From: Solidesulfovibrio aerotolerans
Lineage (GTDB): Bacteria > Desulfobacterota > Desulfovibrionia > Desulfovibrionales > Desulfovibrionaceae
Assembly (NCBI RefSeq): GCF_009856865.1
Contig: NZ_WVUD01000034.1
Location: 1 to 42,520 of the forward strand
DNA length: 42,520 nucleotides
Direction: 5' to 3'
A program made the position numbers and the translations under genes. Of the stretch, positions 18,876 to 27,136 are shown one piece after another (position 1 is the stretch's first letter; every line of letters begins with the position of its first letter). The notes beneath the pieces were generated by a model. That model searched no databases. It saw only the letters and a program-made list of their open reading frames with translations, and was not told where the DNA came from.

Positions 18876-19804
18876 ATGTCAGGGCAGGAACAATGTCGGG
18901 ATTCGGAGCCATGGCGGCCAGAAAAAAAAATAACGGCTACAGCGGGCCTCGCATCACGGTCAAAAGCCGCATCGTCAAATCGCGCGGCAATAAAAACCGC
19001 AATGCCCGGGGCGGCGGATCGGGCATCGGTTTGCCAAGTGTCAGCATCGGCGGCGTGGGGAAATTATTTACCCGGGCCGTGTCCATGGCCTTTATGGGGG
19101 CCTTGGTGCTGGCGGTCAGCGTGGGCCTTTTGGCCGGGTACCGCTGGCTGACCACGGTCAATTATTTTGCCCTGCAAAACGCCGAAATTGTGGGGTGCTC
19201 GCGCCTGGGCTCGGACCATATCCGTGAAGTGGCGGGGCTGACCTCCGGGGTCAACGTCCTGTCGCTGTCCATGGACCGCATGCGGGCGGATCTGTCCCGC
19301 GAGCCGTGGGTGGAATCGGTGTCGGTGCGCCGGGTGCTGCCCGGGACCATCCACATCGAAGTGAAGGAAAAAGCGCCTTCTTATCTTGTGCAGTACCAGG
19401 GAACACTTTATTACGCCGACGAGGTTGGACGCATCATCGACAAAGTCGAGTCCGGGCAGTTCGTTTCCCTGCCCCAGATCGAGGTCGAGGCGGGCATGGA
19501 AAAACACCTGCCCTTGCTGGCTGATCTGCGACGGGCCGTATCCGAGCATCAGGTTCCCTTCGATTTCGGTCAAATCGCCTGGTTGCGCCTGAGTTGGGGG
19601 CGTGGGCTGGAAATTCGGCTCATGGAGCCCGGTATTGTCTTGTGCCTGGGGTCACAAAACTGGCATAGGAATCTGTCGCGCATGAACTTGGTCTGGTCGG
19701 ACTTGCGTCGGCGCGGCGAGCTTGACAAAGTGGGTCTCATCACCGCCGAAGGTGACAAGGTCTGGGTGGAGAAGCGGGGCGCGGCGGACGCGCCGCAAAG
19801 CTAG
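18872..19804 (+). CDS. ftsQ: Cell division protein FtsQ
   Basis: A 310-aa bitopic membrane protein. A long basic cytoplasmic region (about residues 1-65, rich in Lys, Arg, Asn and Gly) is followed by one membrane segment (about 68-92). Then comes a POTRA-type domain (NAEIVGCSRLGSDHIREVAG to VRRVLPGTIHIEVKEKAPS) and the FtsQ beta domain (YYADEVGRIID onward). FtsQ links FtsL/FtsB to the divisome. The cytoplasmic tail is longer and more basic than in E. coli. It overlaps murB by 4 bp and is the last gene before the terminator at 19816. Confidence 0.92.
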   Translation: MNVRAGTMSGFGAMAARKKNNGYSGPRITVKSRIVKSRGNKNRNARGGGSGIGLPSVSIGGVGKLFTRAVSMAFMGALVLAVSVGLLAGYRWLTTVNYFALQNAEIVGCSRLGSDHIREVAGLTSGVNVLSLSMDRMRADLSREPWVESVSVRRVLPGTIHIEVKEKAPSYLVQYQGTLYYADEVGRIIDKVESGQFVSLPQIEVEAGMEKHLPLLADLRRAVSEHQVPFDFGQIAWLRLSWGRGLEIRLMEPGIVLCLGSQNWHRNLSRMNLVWSDLRRRGELDKVGLITAEGDKVWVEKRGAADAPQS

Positions 19805-19815
19805 CGTGATGGTCT

Positions 19816-19853
19816 GAAAAAGACAAACAATTCAAAGCGTTGTCTTTTTTATT
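19816..19853 (+). terminator. Intrinsic terminator between ftsQ and ftsA
   Basis: The A-rich arm AAAAAGACAA (19817-19826) pairs with TTGTCTTTTT (19840-19849) across a 13-nt loop and runs into a T tract. It lies 12 bp after the ftsQ stop. It should end at least part of the mra-to-ftsQ transcript, leaving ftsA-ftsZ to a separate promoter. No convincing promoter hexamers were found in 19854-20035. Confidence 0.75.
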
Positions 19854-20035
19854 GTAAAGGGAAGGATTTGCGGGCCGCGACGCGGGGTCCGGGGCAACGG
19901 GGGCCGTTTCCAGACGGCAGGCCGAAAACCCAGGGGACTCGGCATTTTATCGATGAAATTCGCGCGGGTTTAACGTAGAACCGCGCGTGGGCGCGGCCAA
20001 TGCCACGAGAGGAAACGTTCAGGGAGCGGATTTGT

Positions 20036-21262
20036 ATGGCCAGGTCGGAACTTATCGTCGGACTCGATATCGGCACCACCAAAATTTGTGTGGTCGTCGG
20101 CGAAATCTCGCCCGAAGGCGTGGATGTGGTGGGCATTGGCACCAGCCCCTCCACGGGCCTGCGCAAGGGCGTGGTGGTCAATATCGAGCAGACCGTCCAG
20201 TCGATCAAGAAGGCCCTCGAAGAGGCCGAACTCATGGCCGGTTGCGAAATTCGCTCGGTCTATGCCGGCATTGCCGGCAGCCACATCAAAGGCTTTAACA
20301 GCCACGGGGTCATCGCCGTCAAAGGCGGCGAGGTCGGCCCCCGGGACATCGAGCGGGTGATCGACGCGGCCAAGGCCGTGGCCATCCCGCTGGACCGGGA
20401 GGTCATCCACATCCTGCCCCAGGAATTTATCGTCGATGACCAACGCGGCATCGCCGATCCCCTCGGCATGGCCGGGGTGCGCCTGGAAGTGCGCGTGCAC
20501 ATCGTCACCGGAGCCGTCACCAGCGCCCAGAACATCATCCGCTCCTGCCACCGGGCCGGGCTGGACGTCTCCGACATCGTGCTGGAATCGCTGGCCTCGT
20601 CCAAGGCCGTGCTGACCGGAGAGGAACGCGAAATCGGCGTGGCCCTGGTGGACCTCGGGGGAGGGACCACCGATCTCGCCATTTTCGCCAACGACTCCAT
20701 CAAGCACACCGCAGTGCTGGCCCTTGGCGGCACCAACCTGACCAACGACATCGCCTTTGGCTTGCGCACGCCCATGGCCTCGGCCGAAAAGATCAAGATC
20801 AAGTATGGCTGCGCCCTGGCCGAGATGGTGCCCAAAGACGACGTCATTGAGGTCATGAGCGTGGGCGGACGCGAGCCCCGCCGGCTTTCGCGCCAGGTGC
20901 TGGCCGAAATCTGCGAACCGCGCGTGGAGGAGATGCTGGCCCTGGTCGATCAGGAGCTCATCCGCTCCGGCATGAAAAACCAGATCGGCGCAGGCGTGGT
21001 ACTCACCGGAGGCACCGCCCTTATTGAGGGCATTCAGGAACTTGGCGAACAGATTTTCAACCTGCCCACGCGCATCGGCTATCCCGACAAGGTCGGGGGG
21101 CTTAAAGACGTGGTCAACAGCCCCATGTACGCAACAGCGGTGGGGCTTCTCATGTACGGTGCGGAAAAAGAAGGCGTGGAACAGCGCTTCCGCATCCGGG
21201 ATGAGAACGTGTTCAACCGCATTCTGGGGAGGATGCGGAAATGGTTCGTGGACGTGAAATAG
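20036..21262 (+). CDS. ftsA: Cell division protein FtsA
   Basis: A 408-aa actin-like ATPase that tethers FtsZ filaments to the membrane. The first phosphate loop is [15 protein letters not shown]. The 1C/SHS2 region follows, then the second nucleotide motif [13 protein letters not shown] (about residue 206) and the adenosine loop [13 protein letters not shown]. The C-terminus [14 protein letters not shown] is the expected amphipathic membrane-targeting helix. The start is the ATG at 20036 (GGGAG upstream) rather than an upstream in-frame ATG at 20000. ftsZ starts 55 bp downstream. Confidence 0.97.
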   Translation: MARSELIVGLDIGTTKICVVVGEISPEGVDVVGIGTSPSTGLRKGVVVNIEQTVQSIKKALEEAELMAGCEIRSVYAGIAGSHIKGFNSHGVIAVKGGEVGPRDIERVIDAAKAVAIPLDREVIHILPQEFIVDDQRGIADPLGMAGVRLEVRVHIVTGAVTSAQNIIRSCHRAGLDVSDIVLESLASSKAVLTGEEREIGVALVDLGGGTTDLAIFANDSIKHTAVLALGGTNLTNDIAFGLRTPMASAEKIKIKYGCALAEMVPKDDVIEVMSVGGREPRRLSRQVLAEICEPRVEEMLALVDQELIRSGMKNQIGAGVVLTGGTALIEGIQELGEQIFNLPTRIGYPDKVGGLKDVVNSPMYATAVGLLMYGAEKEGVEQRFRIRDENVFNRILGRMRKWFVDVK

Positions 21263-21317
21263 TCCGCGAGAGGCTTTTTTGGGGGATAACAGGGAGTCTA
21301 TGCTAGGGGGAGATCAG

Positions 21318-22649
21318 ATGGACTATTTGGAACTGGATCAGGGCTCCAACGCCCGTATCAAAGTCGTCGGCTGCGGCGGCGGCGGCGGCAACGCCGTTGA
21401 GAACATGATCACATCGGCTATGTCCGGCGTCACTTTTATTACTGCCAACACCGATATTCAGGCCTTGCAGCGTTCCCAGGCCGAATATCGCATCCAGCTT
21501 GGCGACAAGCTGACCAAGGGCCTGGGTGCCGGTGCCAATCCCGATGTCGGCCGCGACGCCGCCCTGGAGAGCATCGACACCATCCGTGCCGCCATCGGCG
21601 ATTGCGACATGGTCTTTGTCACCGCCGGCATGGGCGGCGGCACCGGCACCGGTGCTGCCCCGGTCATCGCCCAGGTGGCCAAGGAAGCCGGCGCGCTCAC
21701 CGTGGCCGTGGTGACCAAGCCCTTCTATTTTGAGGGCAAAAAACGCCTGCTTTCGGCGGAAAAGGGCGTGCAGGCCTTGCGGGACGTGGTGGACTCCATC
21801 ATCACCATCCCCAACGACCGGCTCCTGTCGCTGGCTTCGAAAAAGGCCACCTTCATCGAGATGCTCAAAAAGGCCGATGAAGTCCTGTATTACGCCGTCA
21901 AAGGCATTTCCGACCTCATCATGGTCCCGGGCCTGATCAACCTCGACTTTGCCGACGTCAAGGCCGTCATGAGCGAGATGGGACTGGCCATGATGGGCTT
22001 TGGAACGGCGCGCGGCGAATCCCGCGCCCGCGAAGCGGCCCTGAAGGCCATCACCAGCCCGCTGCTGGAAGACGTCACCATCGATGGAGCCAAGGGCGTT
22101 CTCATGAACATCACCTGCGGCCCGGATCTGACCATCGAGGAAGTCGATGAGGCCGCCTCCACCGTCACCGAGGCCGTCCACGAAGATGCCAAGGTCTTTT
22201 TCGGCACGGTCTTCGACCCCGACGCCACCGACGAAATGCGCATCACCGTCATCGCCACCGGCATTGAGTCGGCCATGCAGCGCGGTATGCCCGTGCAGCA
22301 AAAGCGCGAAGAGCAAAAGCCCATCGAGGTGCTCACCTCCATGCTGCCGCGCCAGAAAGCGCCCATGCAGTCTGCCCCGATGCAGCATCAGCACCAGCCC
22401 CAGCAGCACCACCACCAGCAGGGCGGCGGCACCGGCGGCGTGCAAAGCCCGCGCAGCGTGCGCGTCTTAAACGGCCAGGGCAACGACTACAACATCCCGG
22501 CCTATCTGCGCAAAGGCACCAAAAAAGGCGGACCTGAAGCGGCGCTTTCCCAGCCGATAATAAAGTCCCAGCCGGTTGGCGAGGAAGAATTCATCTTCGA
22601 TGAGGAGGAATTCGAAATTCCCTCCTTCATCCGCATGCAGGCGGACTAG
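21318..22649 (+). CDS. ftsZ: Cell division protein FtsZ
   Basis: A 443-aa tubulin-like GTPase that forms the division ring. It starts [20 protein letters not shown] (ATG 21318 with GGGGGAG upstream; an in-frame ATG at 21300 is an alternative). The tubulin signature [13 protein letters not shown] is near residue 105, and [11 protein letters not shown] is the T7 loop region. A long linker contains a His/Gln-rich run (about residues 355-375). The C-terminal peptide [12 protein letters not shown] (432-443) is the FtsA-binding motif. A second, similar motif NIPAYLRKG occurs at 392-400, so the tail carries two C-terminal-peptide-like elements. Confidence 0.97.
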   Translation: MDYLELDQGSNARIKVVGCGGGGGNAVENMITSAMSGVTFITANTDIQALQRSQAEYRIQLGDKLTKGLGAGANPDVGRDAALESIDTIRAAIGDCDMVFVTAGMGGGTGTGAAPVIAQVAKEAGALTVAVVTKPFYFEGKKRLLSAEKGVQALRDVVDSIITIPNDRLLSLASKKATFIEMLKKADEVLYYAVKGISDLIMVPGLINLDFADVKAVMSEMGLAMMGFGTARGESRAREAALKAITSPLLEDVTIDGAKGVLMNITCGPDLTIEEVDEAASTVTEAVHEDAKVFFGTVFDPDATDEMRITVIATGIESAMQRGMPVQQKREEQKPIEVLTSMLPRQKAPMQSAPMQHQHQPQQHHHQQGGGTGGVQSPRSVRVLNGQGNDYNIPAYLRKGTKKGGPEAALSQPIIKSQPVGEEEFIFDEEEFEIPSFIRMQAD

Positions 22650-22686
22650 CTGCGCCGCACCCGCTGTTGTTTCCCCGATCTCCCCG

Positions 22687-22713
22687 CCGGGGGGAGCGCA
22701 AAACTCCCCCCGG
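22687..22713 (+). other. GC-rich 10-bp hairpin after ftsZ
   Basis: CCGGGGGGAG (22687-22696) and CTCCCCCCGG (22704-22713) are perfect inverted arms around a 7-nt loop. It lies 37 bp after the ftsZ stop. There is no T run, so it may stabilise the ftsZ mRNA 3' end or slow transcription rather than act as a classical terminator. Confidence 0.5.
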
Positions 22714-22740
22714 TCCCCCAAACGGGGGCAGGGATATGAT

Positions 22741-24408
22741 TTGAGTCAGACTCCTGGGACCACGGTCTATTTTGGCCTGGACAGACCGGCTGCACCCGAA
22801 TGGGGCGGCCGTTTGCCCGTTGCGTTGACCGTGCCCGGCGACGCCGCCATGGCCCTTTCCGCCCTGGGCTGGCAGGCCGTGTGGCGGCTTTTGGCCGATG
22901 ATCCCGCCCTGGCCGTGGAGCGGGTCTACACCCGCAGCGCCAACCCGCCTGCGGCCGAGGATTCCGGCCATCTGCTGGCCGCATTTCCGCTTATTGCCTT
23001 CTCGCTGTGCTACGAGGAAGAATACCGCGACGCCGCGGCCGCACTGCTGGCCGCCGGTATTCCCCTGGCTCGCGCCGACCGGCCGGATTTTCCCATCGTC
23101 ATGGCCGGGGGGCCGCTGGCCTTTTTAAATCCCGCCCCCTTCCTGCCGGCGCTGGATCTGCTCTTTGTCGGCGAGGCCGAAGCCGGGCTGGCCGCAGTCG
23201 TGGCCGCCATCGGCCGCGTGGCCCTGGCCGGCGGCGACAAGGCCGCCTGCCTTGACGCTGTGACGCATCTGCCCGGTGTCCTTCTGCCCGGCCGCACCAC
23301 CGGCCCCGTGGTCCGGGCCACGGCCCTGGCCGACGGTTCCTCCACGCTGCTGGCCGTGCCGGCCCATTCCTGCTTTGTTTCGGGGCACGCCGAATTTCGC
23401 GATATGTTTCTGGTCGAGATCAACCGGGGCTGCCCGTATGGCTGCCGTTTCTGCGCCGCCGGCTATGTCTACCGGCCGCCGCGCCAGTCGCGGCTGGCTG
23501 ATGTGCAGGCGCTGATTGAACGCTTCTCGCCGCGCAAAATCGGACTCGTCGGCACGGCGCTGACCGATTGGCCCGATCTGCTCCCGTTTCTGCACTGGCT
23601 GCGTGAGCGCGGCACCAAATTTTCCCTGTCCTCGGTGCGCGCCGACGGCATCACCCCGGAGCTGCTGACAATCCTGCGCACCGCTGGCCTTCGCACCCTG
23701 ACCCTGGCCCTGGAAGCACCCAGCCATCGCCTGCGCACCGCCGCCAACAAGCACCTGTCCGTGGAAGCGCTCCTGCGCGCGGTCACCCTGGCCGGCGAAC
23801 ATGGGGTCAACCATCTGAAATTCTATTTGATCATCGGCTGGCCCGGCGAGACGCCCGAAGACTACGACGAGTTGCGCCCCTTGCTGGAACAGATCGCCAC
23901 AGCCGCGTCCATCGGCGTTGGCAAGCGCGGCGTGGCCCACGCCACCCTGTCCGTCAACCCGCTGGTGCCCAAGCCCTTTACCCCCATGCAGTGGGCACCC
24001 ATGGCCTCCGAGGCCGCCATCGAAGCCGGCTACGCCCGCATCAAGCAGGCCGCCAAGGGACTCAAAGGCTTTCGCGTCGAAACCGAAACCGCCTCCATGG
24101 CCCGCCTGCAAGGCCTGCTCGCCCGGGGCGACGAACGCCTGTTTCCGCTGATTGGCGCTGCCGTCACGGCCGGCAGTTTCCGCCGGGCCCTTAAAACCTG
24201 GGACGGCGACCCGGCTGACTACCTCGACCGGCAGCGCCCCAAAGACGAACATCTGCCCTGGGACATAATCGATAACGGCATTGCTCGCGACTATCTCTGG
24301 CAGGAATGGGAGCGTTACCAGACCGGGATCGGCACAGCCAAATGCCCGCCGGCCGGCTGCGCCATGTGCAAACGTTGTGGTATTTACGAGGCCAGCCAAG
24401 GGGCGTAG
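22741..24408 (+). CDS. Radical SAM protein of unknown substrate
   Basis: About 555 aa if it starts at the TTG at 22741 (GCAGGGA upstream). The frame is open further up, but that would read through the hairpin at 22687-22713 and the end of ftsZ. An N-terminal domain of about 220 residues resembles a B12-binding-like Rossmann fold (FPIVMAGGPLAFLNP, DLLFVGEAEAGL) without an obvious cobalamin motif. The radical SAM core has CPYGCRFC (Cys 231, 235, 238), which binds the 4Fe-4S cluster. The C-terminus has a further cysteine set, CPPAGCAMCKRCG, perhaps a second cluster or zinc site. The architecture resembles the TIGR03960-type uncharacterised radical SAM family. The substrate cannot be told from sequence. 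Confidence 0.82.
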   Translation: MSQTPGTTVYFGLDRPAAPEWGGRLPVALTVPGDAAMALSALGWQAVWRLLADDPALAVERVYTRSANPPAAEDSGHLLAAFPLIAFSLCYEEEYRDAAAALLAAGIPLARADRPDFPIVMAGGPLAFLNPAPFLPALDLLFVGEAEAGLAAVVAAIGRVALAGGDKAACLDAVTHLPGVLLPGRTTGPVVRATALADGSSTLLAVPAHSCFVSGHAEFRDMFLVEINRGCPYGCRFCAAGYVYRPPRQSRLADVQALIERFSPRKIGLVGTALTDWPDLLPFLHWLRERGTKFSLSSVRADGITPELLTILRTAGLRTLTLALEAPSHRLRTAANKHLSVEALLRAVTLAGEHGVNHLKFYLIIGWPGETPEDYDELRPLLEQIATAASIGVGKRGVAHATLSVNPLVPKPFTPMQWAPMASEAAIEAGYARIKQAAKGLKGFRVETETASMARLQGLLARGDERLFPLIGAAVTAGSFRRALKTWDGDPADYLDRQRPKDEHLPWDIIDNGIARDYLWQEWERYQTGIGTAKCPPAGCAMCKRCGIYEASQGA

Positions 24409-24431
24409 AACACCCGGCAAAGGAGTCCGCC

Positions 24432-25043
24432 ATGACCTTGCCGCTTTATCTCGCCTTTATCGCCGCCGCTGTCTTTCTCCTGCTCATTCCCGGCCCCACC
24501 GTGCTTATGGTGGTGGGCTACGGGCTGGCCGAAGGCCGCAGGAACAATTGGCCGCTGGTCATCGGCGTGGCCCTGGGCGACGCCGTGGCGCTGATCTGCT
24601 CCGTGGCCGGCCTTGGCGCGGTCCTGGCCGCCTCGGCCTCGGCCTTTACGATCCTTAAATATATCGGGGCCGTCTACCTCGTTTATCTCGGCATCGGTAT
24701 GATCCGCTCCGGTGCTGCCGCCGCGCCCAAACTGAGCGCCGCAAGCCCGCGCAAGAAATTCGCCCACGCCTTTGCCGTCACCGCCGTCAATCCCAAGTGC
24801 ATCCTCTTTTTCGTCGCCTTCCTGCCCCAGTTCATCAGCCACGACGCCCCGGCCGCACCGCAACTGCTGCTGCTCGGCGTCACCTTCGTCATCCTCTCCG
24901 CCTTAAACGCCGCCACCTTCAGCTTCCTCTCCGGCACGGCCGGCAGCCGCATTCAAGATCCGCGCTTCATGCGCAAATTAAAAGGGGCAGGGGGGAGCGT
25001 GATGATCGGGGCCGGCCTGCTGACGGCGGCGGCCCGGCAATGA
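24432..25043 (+). CDS. LysE/RhtB family amino acid exporter
   Basis: A 203-aa polytopic membrane protein with about six hydrophobic segments, the normal size for LysE/RhtB exporters. The family start motif is seen in LLLIPGPTVLMVVGYGLAEGRRNN, with GVALGDAV, LKYIGAVYLVYLGIGMIRSG, and NPKCILFFVAFLPQF after the central loop. Such proteins export amino acids or derivatives; the substrate is not predictable. The ATG at 24432 has AGGAG nine bases upstream. It follows the radical SAM gene by 23 bp on the same strand and may be co-transcribed. Confidence 0.88.
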   Translation: MTLPLYLAFIAAAVFLLLIPGPTVLMVVGYGLAEGRRNNWPLVIGVALGDAVALICSVAGLGAVLAASASAFTILKYIGAVYLVYLGIGMIRSGAAAAPKLSAASPRKKFAHAFAVTAVNPKCILFFVAFLPQFISHDAPAAPQLLLLGVTFVILSALNAATFSFLSGTAGSRIQDPRFMRKLKGAGGSVMIGAGLLTAAARQ

Positions 25044-25361
25044 CCTGAGGGGGCAGGCTGTTCTGGGTTGGGGCTTGCCTTCTGGCCGATTTGGCCTTAC
25101 CTGATGACGTGGTCGGGTTGTCGAAAAAACGAATGGGAAAATGCGCCAGGCACAGGCGTCGCAGGACGACGTCACTTCTTACGTCCCGGCTGGCACTGCG
25201 CCCCGGGGCGTTCCCTTGTTTGGGTCCACAACTTGCCCACCCCGTCATCCCCCGCAACCCCGTCTCCGTCGTGCCTTTCTTCGTCCGCGATCCAGACGCC
25301 GGTCTGGGCGCAGGACGTTCGGCGCTTCGGACGACGCGACACAAGGCGGCACAGACCTTTT
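25044..25361. other. Intergenic region without identified gene
   Basis: These 318 bp separate the LysE-type gene from the membrane protein at 25362. I see no RNA gene, terminator with a T run, or convincing promoter. A loose TTGTCG element lies near 25118 but lacks a matching -10. A frame open through this region has no ribosome binding site. Confidence 0.4.
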
Positions 25362-26132
25362 ATGGATAACCCGCAGGACAATACGACCACCGACGCCAAA
25401 AAAGGGAGCGGCTCCCTTGGCAGTCTGGGCCTGTCGCTTTCCGACAGGGAAAAAAAGAATCTCATGACGTTTCTTTCCATCGGGATCATCCTGGTGGAAT
25501 TTGCCGTCACGGTTGCTGCCGTGTGTTACGGCATCATCAAATCCCAAAAGCTCCCCGACGGCACCATCGAGTTCCAGTTCCCCTGGATTCCCTACTCCGT
25601 GGCCCTGATCCTGGCCCCGGTGGCCATCATGCTGGTGGTCAACATCATCGGCATGGGCTTTGGCCGCTTTTTCAAAGGCGAGCCGGCCATGGACGAAGAG
25701 CAGATGCGCTATATGCCCGAGCGCCTGCGGCGGCTCATCGCCCTGTCCCGGGGCCTGCCGTCGATCATTTTGCTGGGCGGCATGGTGCTGGTCGGGGGGG
25801 CGCTGTACTACATCGACGCCGTCATCCAGGCGATCCTTCGCATCGGCGATCATGTGGAAGTCATCGCGCCCTGGGTCATGGCCGGGCTGGTGGCGGCCTG
25901 GTGCTTAAGCTACCTCGTGCGCATGTGGTTTTTGTACAAGACCCGGCGCATGCATGAGGAATTCGCCTTTCGCCGCGAAGTCCTGGAGCGCACGGGTATC
26001 GTCATCGTAGACAATCACAAGCATATCGCCGCCGATGGCCGCACCATCGGCGAACACGGCAATGTGCTGCCCGGGCGCATCATTGATGTCCTGCCGCCCG
26101 GGGAGTCCGACGCCGACAAGGACGCGTCATGA
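25362..26132 (+). CDS. Four-TM membrane protein of unknown function
   Basis: A 256-aa protein. A polar N-terminus of about 35 residues is followed by four predicted membrane segments (about 36-60, 75-100, 131-155 and 168-192) and a soluble C-terminal tail of about 60 residues (RRMHEEFAFRREVLERTGI onward). I recognise no family motif. The tail contains an NHKHIAADGRT segment with two histidines. The ATG at 25362 lacks a strong ribosome binding site, but the frame uses the high-GC codon pattern of its neighbours and the stop overlaps the next gene by 4 bp. Membrane topology is the only firm inference. Confidence 0.7.
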   Translation: MDNPQDNTTTDAKKGSGSLGSLGLSLSDREKKNLMTFLSIGIILVEFAVTVAAVCYGIIKSQKLPDGTIEFQFPWIPYSVALILAPVAIMLVVNIIGMGFGRFFKGEPAMDEEQMRYMPERLRRLIALSRGLPSIILLGGMVLVGGALYYIDAVIQAILRIGDHVEVIAPWVMAGLVAAWCLSYLVRMWFLYKTRRMHEEFAFRREVLERTGIVIVDNHKHIAADGRTIGEHGNVLPGRIIDVLPPGESDADKDAS

Positions 26133-26629
26133 CCGATCCGGTAGCCGATTTGGGCCACAAAGCCCGCACCATCCTTTTGGCCCGCATCGCCCGCACCGAC
26201 GACGCCGGCCGGGCCGAGGCCTTAACCGCCTTCGTGGGCCTGTCGCGGCCGGACCTTGGCCCGGACGCCGCCGCCATTGTGGCCGAGACAGCCCCGCGCT
26301 TGCTCCCGCAACTCACCGAGAAGTGGGTGGGGCTGTTCGTTGCCCGGCTGCTGGAAACCGTGCCCCATATCCAGATTGCGGAACTGTGCGACGGCAGCGC
26401 CGAAAACGAGGCCGCCCTGGCTCTGGCCTATGTCATGTTTCTGGAATCGGCCCGCATGGAAAAGCAGATGGCCGAGGATCTGGCCGCCTGCGCTCCGTCA
26501 GAGGGCGCGGACGCTGCCGACGCGGCCGCCGAGGTCTGCCGCCGGCTGGCTGTGGCCGAAGAGCATCGCCGTCAGGCGAGCCTGGAGAAGGCCGCCGCCT
26601 ATCGGCGTAGCCAGGGTCGCGACAATTAA
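26129..26629 (+). CDS. Hypothetical protein, helical
   Basis: A 166-aa soluble, Ala- and Glu-rich protein that starts in an ATGA overlap with the four-TM membrane protein, so the two are probably made together. It looks entirely helical, with a C-terminal coiled-coil-like stretch (RLAVAEEHRRQASLEKAAAY). No motif or family is recognised. The overlap and codon usage support it as a real gene. A role as cytoplasmic partner of the upstream membrane protein is inference. Confidence 0.65.
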   Translation: MTDPVADLGHKARTILLARIARTDDAGRAEALTAFVGLSRPDLGPDAAAIVAETAPRLLPQLTEKWVGLFVARLLETVPHIQIAELCDGSAENEAALALAYVMFLESARMEKQMAEDLAACAPSEGADAADAAAEVCRRLAVAEEHRRQASLEKAAAYRRSQGRDN

Positions 26630-26728
26630 TTGAGAGCAACCCGGCCCCGGGCCTTTACAGCACGCGGGAACCGGACTACCTTCCCAATACCCCTTCGCCG
26701 AGCGACGACCTGTCGCCCGGCCTTTGGT

Positions 26729-26747
26729 GTTGGCGAAATGCGCCAAC
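26729..26747. repeat. 7-bp inverted repeat upstream of the pilin gene
   Basis: GTTGGCG (26729-26735) and CGCCAAC (26741-26747) flank a 5-nt loop, 35 bp before the Flp pilin start. It could be an operator or a leader hairpin. The spacing does not fit a sigma-54 promoter. Confidence 0.35.
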
Positions 26748-26782
26748 AGGCCCCGCGCGCAATCCACTAAGCGAGGTGCGCC

Positions 26783-26956
26783 ATGCTTGAGCTGCTTTTA
26801 CAATTCCTGCGCCGCGACGACGGGGCCACCTCCGTTGAATACGCCATCATGGCCGGCCTTATCGCCTGCGTCATAGCCGCCGCCGTCACCCAGTTCGGCC
26901 TGGGGGTGAGCGGCCTACTGCAAAAAACCGCTGACGTCATCACCAGCGCTAGTTAG
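26783..26956 (+). CDS. Flp/Fap type IVb pilin
   Basis: A 57-aa prepilin. A short leader MLELLLQFLRRDDG is followed by ATSVEYAIMAGLIACVI and a hydrophobic helix. This fits the Flp prepilin rule: glycine at -1 (Gly14), Glu at +5 and Tyr at +6 of the mature form, then a membrane-like helix. Flp pilins are exported and assembled by a Tad secretion system and mediate adhesion. No tad genes lie within this window, so the gene is an orphan locally. GAGG lies seven bases before the ATG. The length (mature about 43 residues) is normal for Flp. Confidence 0.88.
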   Translation: MLELLLQFLRRDDGATSVEYAIMAGLIACVIAAAVTQFGLGVSGLLQKTADVITSAS

Positions 26957-26959
26957 CTC

Positions 26960-27125
26960 AGAATGCCTCCGGCGGCCAAAGGGCTGAGTCCTTTGGAATC
27001 CCACCTGGAAGGCAAGGGGTTTATGGGGAACAACGCCTGGCGCTACAACACAGGCTCCCCTTTAAACCTTTTCCCATCAAGGGGGTTCGGGGGGGATTAT
27101 CCCCCCCGGCCGCCGGAGGCACTCT
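26960..27125. repeat. Long-range inverted, multi-hairpin intergenic element
   Basis: A 13-bp arm GCCTCCGGCGGCC (26965-26977) is exactly inverted at 27108-27120. Inside are a hairpin CCAAAGG/CCTTTGG (26976-26996) and a hairpin of seven G and seven C around ATTAT (27089-27107). It fills the gap between the convergent pilin and HDOD genes. The arrangement looks like a REP-like or terminator-associated repeat family; only one copy is in this window. Confidence 0.6.
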
Positions 27126-27136
27126 TCTGCCTTCCT

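Noticed and set aside
22576-22740. Upstream extension of the radical SAM gene into ftsZ
   Set aside because: It would overlap 74 bp of ftsZ and pass a strong hairpin. The encoded sequence is not protein-like.
26731-26745. Sigma-54-like TTGGCG...GC upstream of the pilin gene
   Set aside because: The GG to GC distance does not fit the -24/-12 rule; the sequence is explained by an inverted repeat.
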